From Bacteroidales bacterium (lineage in GTDB: Bacteria > Bacteroidota > Bacteroidia > Bacteroidales > UBA3663): DNA of 5,526 bases. Numbering within the stretch: position 1 is the stretch's first letter; the number at the start of each line of letters is the position of its first letter. The notes under the pieces were generated by a model. It was not told the DNA's origin. It was given only the letters and a program-made list of their open reading frames with translations, and searched no databases. Shown one piece after another: positions 1 to 5,526 of the stretch. The stretch is from positions 1 through 5,526 of the forward strand of contig JAUNCV010000136.1 of assembly GCA_030526445.1 (NCBI GenBank), in the 5' to 3' direction. The position numbers were made by a program, and so were the translations under genes.

Positions 1-1
1 C

Positions 2-1993
2 TTCGAAGAGAAAGCATGGCTCAACGAGCACAATGGTGTGATTCGCGTGGGTGCGCTCTCTGACTACTTGCCATTCGTCGGCATCAAAGAGGGAGAAATG
101 GTGGGCCTGATGAGCCATGTGTTCAACGCAATGAAAGAGGTCTATGGCATCAAGGTGGAACTGCACACTTATGACGACGCCATCACAATGCACAAAGCGC
201 TCAACGAGGATAAGATTGACATCATGGGCCCTGTGGTTGCCGACTTCTATCTGGCCGAACAGGACGAATGCGTGCTCACCGATGCAATGATCAACACCAA
301 CGCTGTTGTGCTGTATCGCAAAGGCGCCGACCTGCAAAAAAGCCTCGAGGTGATTGCTGCCAATGAAGAGTCGGCCTTCAATCCACGCGTCTTGCACGTC
401 ATGTTCCCAAACTCTGAAATCCACTCGTTCAGAAACGCAGCAGAGAGCATGAAGGCGGTAGCCGATGGCAAAGCCGATTGCATGATCATTCCTTCGGGCC
501 GCATCAACATTGCCCGTGCCGATCCCAGCATTGACCGTCTGGCCATTGCCGAAATGAATCAGCTGGTCGATGTGTGCTTCCTCACCAGTATGCCCAAACG
601 CCGTGTGGCCAGCATCGTGAACAAAGCCATTCTGCACTCGTCGGTAGCGCTGCATGGCGTGGCTATGACCGAGTTCTCGAACGCCAACACACACATGACA
701 CTCATGGAGTTCTTCAGAGTCAATGCAGGCTATGGCGTGGCCTTCTCGGCCATCATCATCGGCATTCTGGGCACCTTGCTGTTCATTGCCTATCGCAGCC
801 ACAGGAAGCAGCAGCAGGCAGCCAAGGCAGCACAAAGAGCCAACAAGGCCAAGACCACGTTCCTCTTTAACATGAGCCACGATATCAGAACCCCAATGAA
901 TGCCATCATAGGCTACACACGCCTCATTGAGAAGCATCAGAACGACAAGGAGCGCTGCTTTGAATATCTGAAGAAGATTGAGAGTTCGAGCGAAATGCTG
1001 CTCTCGCTCATCAACAATGTGCTTGAGATGGCGCGTGTGGAAAGCGGCAAGGTGATGCTCGACGAAATGATATGCGAAACCGCGGGTCTGGGCCAGCACA
1101 TCAACGACGTCTATGCCGAACTGATGAAAGAGAAAGGCATTGACTTCAGCTACACGTCTGATGTGCGCACACCATACATCTATTGCGATATGGTGAAGAC
1201 TTCAGAGATTTTCCTGAACATCATCTCGAACGCCTACAAATATACGCCAGCAGGCGGCAAGGTTACGATTGCGGCCGTTGAGCTGCCTTCGCCCCAACCG
1301 GGCATTGCGCTGATGGAAATTACGGTGACCGACACTGGCATCGGCATGAGCCAGGAGTTTTTGCCAAGGCTCTTTGAAGAGTTCAGCCGCGAACACACTT
1401 CGACCGACAGCAAGATTCAGGGCACCGGTCTGGGCATGCCTATCGTGAAGAAACTGGTTGAGCTGATGGGCGGAACAATCACGGTAGAGAGCGAACTGGG
1501 TAAGGGAACCAAATTTACCGTTACCATTCCGCACCGAATTGCTGAAGGCATAAAGACTGAAGAGACCCAGATTTCGGCCGAGAATATTGACCACTCTGGC
1601 CGACGCATACTGGTGGCCGAAGACAATGATCTGAATGCCGAGATCATCACCGAGATTCTTGACGAAGCCGGATTTGCGGTGGAACATGCTGCCGATGGCG
1701 TCATCTGTGTTGACATGATGGAGAAGGCCGAAGCGGGCTACTATGACCTCATCCTGATGGATATTCAGATGCCGAATATGGATGGTTATAAGGCTACACG
1801 CACGATTCGCAGCCTCAGCAACACGGCCAAGGCGCAGATTCCTATCGTGGCCATGACGGCCAATGCTTTTGACGAAGATCGCCAGAACGCTATTGCTGCA
1901 GGCATGAATGCCCACTTGTCGAAGCCTATTGACATAAACTTGCTGATGCAGACGCTGAACGAAATTCTGCCCAAGCAACCAACATCGAAATAA
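2..1993 (+). CDS. Hybrid sensor histidine kinase with periplasmic solute-binding domain (5' partial)
   Basis: This is a membrane two-component sensor kinase that probably senses a small solute in the periplasm and passes phosphate from histidine to its own receiver domain. The frame is open to the window edge: the residues before the GTG at 38 read FEEKAWLNEHNG, a typical lead-in to an SBP_bac_3 lobe, so that GTG is internal and the true start is upstream. Counting from it, residues 1-205 look like a Venus-flytrap domain, perhaps the second of a tandem pair. A membrane helix spans about 232-252. HisKA carries MSHDIRTPMN with phosphoacceptor H281. The ATPase has the N box (NIISNAYKYTP, 394-404), DTGIGM (432-437) and GTGLGM (462-467). 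The receiver covers about 523-645, with E528/D529, phosphoacceptor D575 and K629. No HPt or DNA-binding domain follows, so phosphotransfer must go to a partner elsewhere. The transporter gene begins 18 bases downstream. Architecture is clear; the ligand is unknown. Confidence 0.93.
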   Translation, partial: FEEKAWLNEHNGVIRVGALSDYLPFVGIKEGEMVGLMSHVFNAMKEVYGIKVELHTYDDAITMHKALNEDKIDIMGPVVADFYLAEQDECVLTDAMINTNAVVLYRKGADLQKSLEVIAANEESAFNPRVLHVMFPNSEIHSFRNAAESMKAVADGKADCMIIPSGRINIARADPSIDRLAIAEMNQLVDVCFLTSMPKRRVASIVNKAILHSSVALHGVAMTEFSNANTHMTLMEFFRVNAGYGVAFSAIIIGILGTLLFIAYRSHRKQQQAAKAAQRANKAKTTFLFNMSHDIRTPMNAIIGYTRLIEKHQNDKERCFEYLKKIESSSEMLLSLINNVLEMARVESGKVMLDEMICETAGLGQHINDVYAELMKEKGIDFSYTSDVRTPYIYCDMVKTSEIFLNIISNAYKYTPAGGKVTIAAVELPSPQPGIALMEITVTDTGIGMSQEFLPRLFEEFSREHTSTDSKIQGTGLGMPIVKKLVELMGGTITVESELGKGTKFTVTIPHRIAEGIKTEETQISAENIDHSGRRILVAEDNDLNAEIITEILDEAGFAVEHAADGVICVDMMEKAEAGYYDLILMDIQMPNMDGYKATRTIRSLSNTAKAQIPIVAMTANAFDEDRQNAIAAGMNAHLSKPIDINLLMQTLNEILPKQPTSK

Positions 1994-2011
1994 AGAGAGA
2001 ATATCATAAAA

Positions 2012-3679
2012 ATGGAATTAATTAACGAAATCCTGATTGAGCATTCGGCCATTCAGGCAACCATTGTTCTGGCCATCATCATAACGATAGGCACAGCTTT
2101 GGGCAAGGTGAAAATCTTCGGTCTTTCGCTGGGTGTTACATTCGTTTTCTTTGTGGGTATTCTGGCTGGCCATCTCGGCTGCAACATTGACCCCGACATG
2201 CTGACGTTTGCACAAAGGTTTGGTTTGGTGCTGTTTGTTTATGAAGTGGGTCTTGAGGTGGGTCCCGGCTTTTTCCGCTCATTTCTGGGCTCGGGCATCA
2301 GACTGAATCTCATCAGTATTGTCAACATTGTGTTAGGCACTATGCTGGCTTTCGGACTTGCCTATGCGCTGAGTGTTCCTTTGGCCGATATGTCGGGCAT
2401 TCTGAATGGTGCCGTGACCAACACGCCTGCTTTGGCGGCCGCTCAGGAAACCCTGTCACAGCTGGGCATTGATGCCACTGGTGCTGCGTTAGGCTGTGCG
2501 GTGACCTATCCGCTTGGCGTGGTTGGCGTGATTCTGGCCATGGCTATTCTGAACAAGACATCGATGGTAAAGAATGCGCCCAAACAGCCCGAAGGCGAGG
2601 ACACAAAGCAACCCTATGTGGCAACATTCATGGTCAAAAACCCGGCTTGCGACGGCATGAAACTGCGCGATCTGGCACATCTGACCAAGGCAAAATTCGT
2701 GATTTCGCGTCTGTGGAAAGACGATGCTCCAGCCGATGCCCCGACAGGCGACACTGAGTTGCAGCTGAACGATCACCTGATGATTATCACCGAAAAGAAG
2801 TATCTGTCACAGCTGACCCTCTTGTTCGGATTGCAAGACAAATCAGAAAACTGGAACCGCGATGACGTGAACTGGGACGAGCTTGACGGCAACTTGCTAT
2901 CGCGCAACATCGTGATTACACGCAGCACCATCAATGGCCGAAAACTGGGTTCTTTACGACTGCATAACCGATATAGAGTCAATGTGAGCCGCGTGAACCG
3001 CATGGGTCTAAAACTGCTGGCTACGCCCAACCTGACACTGCAATATGGCGACCGCATTACGGTGGTAGGCACAGCCGAAGCGCTTGACAAAGTTGAGATG
3101 GAGATGGGCGGCAAGGTAGGCAGCCTGAAAGAGCCGAATCTGGCATCGATCTTCGTGGGCATCACACTGGGTCTCATGCTCGGCTGTTTGCCAATCATGC
3201 TGCCAGGCATGGCACTTCCTGTCCGACTGGGTCTTGCAGGCGGCCCTATCATAGCGGGCATCCTGATGGGCGCCTACGGTGCACGTTTGCGACTTCGCAC
3301 CTACACAACCCGTTCGGCCAACCTGATGCTTCGTGGCATTGGCCTTTCGCTCTATCTGGCTTGTCTGGGCCTGGCTTCGGGCCAACAGTTTATTGAAACA
3401 GTGATGCGTCCTGAAGGTTTGCTCTGGATTGTGCTTGGATTTATCATCACCTTTGTACCTATTATTATCATTGCCATCTGGTGTCTGAAAGTGGTGAAGA
3501 TGGATGTAGGTTCAACCTACGGACTGCTTTGCGGAAGCATGGCCAACCCAATGGCTTTGTCTTATGCCAGCGAGTGCATTGAGGGCGATTCGCCAGCCGT
3601 GAGCTACGCTACAGTTTATCCGCTGGGCATGTTTATCCGCGTTGTTATCATTCAGGTACTGCTCCTGATGCTGTTATAA
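2012..3679 (+). CDS. Putative transporter, aspartate:alanine exchanger (AspT/YidE/YbjL) family
   Basis: This is a complete 555-residue inner-membrane protein, close to the length of E. coli YidE and YbjL. It has two membrane halves around a cytoplasmic middle. The N-terminal half (about 13-182) holds hydrophobic helices and the motif GAVTNTPALAAAQ (133-145), followed by AVTYPLG (163-169). The C-terminal half (about 377-555) repeats the pattern as GSMANPMALSYA (508-519) and ATVYPLG (533-539), the internal duplication that defines the family. The middle contains two RCK_C (TrkA-C)-like regions at roughly 203-275 and 290-365, with IITEKKYL and VVGTAEAL as their final strands; such domains usually bind a regulatory ligand. 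The ATG at 2012 follows an A-rich leader 18 bases after the kinase stop, so the two are probably one transcript. Characterised AspT exchanges aspartate for alanine, but most relatives have no proven substrate, so family is confident and substrate is not. Confidence 0.92.
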   Translation: MELINEILIEHSAIQATIVLAIIITIGTALGKVKIFGLSLGVTFVFFVGILAGHLGCNIDPDMLTFAQRFGLVLFVYEVGLEVGPGFFRSFLGSGIRLNLISIVNIVLGTMLAFGLAYALSVPLADMSGILNGAVTNTPALAAAQETLSQLGIDATGAALGCAVTYPLGVVGVILAMAILNKTSMVKNAPKQPEGEDTKQPYVATFMVKNPACDGMKLRDLAHLTKAKFVISRLWKDDAPADAPTGDTELQLNDHLMIITEKKYLSQLTLLFGLQDKSENWNRDDVNWDELDGNLLSRNIVITRSTINGRKLGSLRLHNRYRVNVSRVNRMGLKLLATPNLTLQYGDRITVVGTAEALDKVEMEMGGKVGSLKEPNLASIFVGITLGLMLGCLPIMLPGMALPVRLGLAGGPIIAGILMGAYGARLRLRTYTTRSANLMLRGIGLSLYLACLGLASGQQFIETVMRPEGLLWIVLGFIITFVPIIIIAIWCLKVVKMDVGSTYGLLCGSMANPMALSYASECIEGDSPAVSYATVYPLGMFIRVVIIQVLLLMLL

Positions 3680-3711
3680 CGTTTATTTCTTATTGCAATA
3701 TATAAAAAAGG

Positions 3712-3742
3712 AAAAGGCCGAGACATCACGTCTGGGCCTTTT
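3712..3742. terminator. Bidirectional intrinsic terminator between convergent genes
   Basis: The arms AAAAGGCC (3712-3719) and GGCCTTTT (3735-3742) pair fully. After one G-G mismatch, AGAC (3721-3724) pairs with GTCT (3730-3733) around the loop ATCAC. On the plus strand the stem ends in TTTT and follows the transporter stop by 32 bases. On the minus strand the stem is followed by a C and then TTTTTT, and lies 73 bases past the asnA stop. It can therefore end both transcripts. Function is inferred from the structure. Confidence 0.82.
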
Positions 3743-3815
3743 CAATTTGTTTATACTTAAATCATTAACCTCTATGTAAAGAAAAACTTTTATACATATC
3801 ACATTTAATGTTTTC

Positions 3816-4853
3816 TTAGAGAAGATGCATGCCAGCGGCATCGCATGTCTTACGCATTTCGCAAGGCCAGATAGAGGCCTGAACCTCGCCCACATGCGCT
3901 TTGTGGAGGAGCACCATACAGAGGCGGCTCTGACCGATACCACCACCGATGGAGAGTGGAAGTGTACCATCGAGCAAACGCTTGTGGAAGTAAAGCTCCT
4001 TGCGGTCTTCCTTGCCAGTGAGCTCGAGCTGACGAACCAAAGCCTCTTTGTCAACACGAATGCCCATAGACGAAAGCTCAATAGCACGTTCAAGAATAGG
4101 ATACCAAACAAGGAGGTCGCCATTGAGGCCGAAGTAACCATCCTCATTAGGAGTTGTCCAGTCATCATAGTCAGGAGCACGAAGATCGTGTGGCTGACCA
4201 TCGCCCAACTTGCCGCCAATGCCCATGATGAAGACTGCACCATACTTCTTGCAAATGGCGTCTTCACGCTCTTTTGGAGTCATATCAGGATAAAGCTGAC
4301 GCAACTCTTCAGAGTGAATAAAATGAATATCTTCGGGCAAGAATGGCTCAATGTTAGGATAACGCTCGCAGAGATAGAACTCGGTGCGAAGAATAGCGTT
4401 ATAAATATTGCGTACAATCTTCTTGAGGAACGAGATATTACGCTCTCCGGCAGTCATGACGCGCTCCCAGTCCCACTGGTCCACATAAAGAGAGTGGATA
4501 TTATCGAGCTCTTCGTCGGCACGAATAGCATTCATATCGGTAACAATGCCAAAACCCTCAGGAATCTGAAGTTCGGCCAGACTGTTGCGCTTCCACTTAG
4601 CCAAAGAGTGCACCACTTCGGCACGCGCTTCACCCATATCTTTGATTGGGAAGTTAACGGCTCGCTCAACACCGTTGAGGTCGTCGTTCATACCCAAGCC
4701 GCGAAGCACAAAGAGCGGAGCAGTGACACGATGCAAGCGGAGCGATGTGGAAAGGCTCTGCAAGAAGAAATCCTTAATACGCTTAATACCCTGTTCAGTC
4801 AGCTTCAAATCGAGCGGACTTGCATAGTTGTCAGGTATGATGAGGTTGCTCAT
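3816..4853 (-). CDS. asnA: Aspartate--ammonia ligase (asparagine synthetase A)
   Basis: AsnA is a cytoplasmic enzyme that makes asparagine from aspartate, ammonia and ATP, giving AMP and pyrophosphate, on a class II aminoacyl-tRNA synthetase-like fold. The 345-residue product aligns by eye with E. coli AsnA (330 residues) over almost its whole length. Shared blocks are VVHSLAKWKR (80-89), SLYVDQWDWERVM (121-133), FLPEDIHFIHS (171-181), GAVFIMGIGGKL (205-216), RAPDYDDW (225-232), LSSMGIRVD (260-268) and the motif-3-like GGGIGQSRLCM (303-313) with R310. D57, R111 and Q126 fall where E. coli has D46, R100 and Q116, recalled as aspartate-site residues. The N-terminus is about 11 residues longer than in E. 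coli and the C-terminus about 4, which does not look like a defect. The ATG at 4853 opens the conserved region with a plausible leader, and a Bacteroidetes-type promoter lies about 85 bases upstream. The gene faces the transporter and shares its terminator region. Confidence 0.97.
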   Translation of the reverse strand: MSNLIIPDNYASPLDLKLTEQGIKRIKDFFLQSLSTSLRLHRVTAPLFVLRGLGMNDDLNGVERAVNFPIKDMGEARAEVVHSLAKWKRNSLAELQIPEGFGIVTDMNAIRADEELDNIHSLYVDQWDWERVMTAGERNISFLKKIVRNIYNAILRTEFYLCERYPNIEPFLPEDIHFIHSEELRQLYPDMTPKEREDAICKKYGAVFIMGIGGKLGDGQPHDLRAPDYDDWTTPNEDGYFGLNGDLLVWYPILERAIELSSMGIRVDKEALVRQLELTGKEDRKELYFHKRLLDGTLPLSIGGGIGQSRLCMVLLHKAHVGEVQASIWPCEMRKTCDAAGMHLL

Positions 4854-4937
4854 GATCGATTGTATTTACAAAATATCGAAGTAATACTTATTATTTAATG
4901 TTATGAAAGTGGGGAACTATTTCCTTATTTTCGCTCG

Positions 4938-4967
4938 CAAAGGTAAATAAAAAATTGCTAACCGCAA
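4938..4967 (-). promoter_or_regulatory. Bacteroidetes-type promoter for asnA
   Basis: Read on the minus strand, TACCTTTG (4945 to 4938) matches the Bacteroidetes -7 consensus TAnnTTTG exactly. A TTG within a TTTTG run (4967 to 4965) lies 19 nt upstream, the expected spacing for the -33 element. Transcription would start near 4930, giving asnA an untranslated leader of about 75-80 bases. The -33 box sits inside an arm of the inverted repeat at 4954-4997. The consensus is established knowledge; activity here is inferred. Confidence 0.75.
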
Positions 4968-4997
4968 AATATTTTCTACATTTTTGCAGTTAGCAAT
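4954..4997 (-). terminator. Inverted repeat, likely intrinsic terminator of the HAD-family gene
   Basis: ATTGCTAAC (4954-4962) pairs with GTTAGCAAT (4989-4997). After one C-A mismatch, GCAAAA (4964-4969) pairs with TTTTGC (4982-4987), leaving a 12-base loop. In the minus direction the stem is followed directly by a run of T (complement of the A-run 4948-4953), as expected for an intrinsic terminator, and it starts 32 bases after the stop of the HAD-family gene. Because it overlaps the -33 box of the asnA promoter, it might instead, or also, be an operator; the T-run favours the terminator reading. Confidence 0.75.
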
Positions 4998-5029
4998 AAC
5001 ATTTTTCTTGATTTTGGCGACTTTTCGCG

Positions 5030-5526
5030 TCAAATATAACATTTCAGCAGTTCATCCCACGCATTTTTGTCACTTTTCACGTTATAGAACTCCATGCCTA
5101 CTGCCTGTGCCGACTCGCCGTCGGTGTCCTGGCGGTCGCCCACAAAGAGAGTTTCGGCCGGATTAAGGCCACATTTTTCAATGAGACGCTGCATAGAGGC
5201 ACGGCTTGGCTTGAGTCCGCCCAGTTCGGGAGCAGAAATGACATAGTCGAACAGTGCTGGGTCGATGCCAATGGCCTGGAGTTTCTCATAAGCGCAACCA
5301 TAATCGCTATAGAGTACCAGTTTGAGCTGCTGCTGACGCATAGCTTCGAGCAATTCGCTAGCCAGCGGACGAGCTGTGAAATACATGGCCAGAATGGCTA
5401 CCTGCAGCGGCATGTACTTTTCATTGTACCATGCACGCGCCTTCTCGGGTGTGAGGCTGCTCTTGACTTCGACCATGGTCTGGAAGAGTGCCTGATAGAA
5501 GTTCTCTTCGGTGCCATAATCGTTTC
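5030..5526 (-). CDS. HAD-family hydrolase (5' partial)
   Basis: This is the C-terminal part of a haloacid-dehalogenase-superfamily protein, a group made mostly of cytoplasmic phosphatases acting on small phosphorylated metabolites. The frame stays open to the window edge: residues NDYGTEENFYQALFQT precede the ATG at 5476, so that ATG is internal and the N-terminus with catalytic motif I (DxDx[TV]) is not visible. Counting from that Met, motif II is VLYSDY (54-59, S57), the motif III lysine is K89 in GGLKPSRA, and motif IV is FVGDRQDTDGESA (111-123) with D114 and D119. The region before motif II looks like a helical cap. The gene ends with TGA at 5032-5030, 176 bases before the asnA start, with a likely terminator between, so it is probably transcribed separately from asnA. 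Superfamily is confident; the substrate cannot be told from this fragment. Confidence 0.87.
   Translation of the reverse strand, partial: NDYGTEENFYQALFQTMVEVKSSLTPEKARAWYNEKYMPLQVAILAMYFTARPLASELLEAMRQQQLKLVLYSDYGCAYEKLQAIGIDPALFDYVISAPELGGLKPSRASMQRLIEKCGLNPAETLFVGDRQDTDGESAQAVGMEFYNVKSDKNAWDELLKCYI

Noticed and set aside
1202..1978. A 258-codon minus-strand open frame opposite the kinase ATPase and receiver regions
   Set aside because: The opposite strand encodes intact kinase and receiver motifs. The antisense product is rich in His, Arg and Asn with no domain, typical of a shadow frame.
2773..3385. Minus-strand open frames inside the transporter gene
   Set aside because: They lie opposite the RCK and second membrane regions of a well-supported transporter and show no domain or plausible start context.
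3772..3801. Imperfect inverted repeat TATGTAAAG / CTTTTATACATA between the transporter and asnA
   Set aside because: Pairing needs a bulge and is almost all A/T, while a stronger hairpin with T-runs lies nearby at 3712-3742 and already explains termination.
3825..4898. A 357-codon open frame on the plus strand covering nearly all of asnA
   Set aside because: It is antisense to asnA, whose product aligns with a known enzyme throughout. The translation has no recognisable domain, and the length reflects codon bias opposite a conserved gene.
4984..5166. A 60-codon plus-strand open frame crossing the 3' end of the HAD-family gene
   Set aside because: It overlaps the conserved C-terminus of the HAD-family protein on the other strand, begins within the inverted repeat, and encodes no recognisable motif.

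Overview
The window looks like an ordinary chromosomal stretch from a Bacteroidales bacterium, probably Prevotella-like. Three things suggest this: a Bacteroidetes-type promoter (TTG, 19 nt, TAnnTTTG) in front of asnA, A-rich translation starts without a strong Shine-Dalgarno, and protein sequences of a familiar Bacteroidales flavour. The genus is inferred from impression, not from a search.

Layout: (1) bases 2-1993, plus strand, hold the C-terminal 663 codons of a hybrid two-component sensor kinase. It has a periplasmic Venus-flytrap (SBP_bac_3-like) module, one membrane helix, HisKA, HATPase and a receiver domain; its 5' end lies outside the window. (2) After 18 bases comes a complete 555-residue membrane transporter of the aspartate:alanine exchanger (AspT/YidE/YbjL) family, at 2012-3679, probably cotranscribed with the kinase. 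(3) A hairpin at 3712-3742 lies between the convergent genes and looks like a bidirectional terminator. (4) asnA, ammonia-dependent asparagine synthetase, occupies 3816-4853 on the minus strand. (5) A 176-base gap at 4854-5029 holds the asnA promoter and a 44-base inverted repeat, which reads as the terminator of the next gene upstream and overlaps the -33 box of the asnA promoter. (6) Bases 5030-5526, minus strand, hold the C-terminal part of a HAD-family hydrolase whose start lies outside the window.

Functionally, the kinase and the transporter may form a sense-and-transport pair for an amino acid or related small solute. The neighbouring asnA consumes aspartate, which makes an aspartate/asparagine theme possible but unproven. 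I see no CRISPR array, insertion sequence, tRNA, rRNA or clear novel system. The points most worth checking are the overlapping terminator and promoter upstream of asnA, and the kinase-antiporter pairing.
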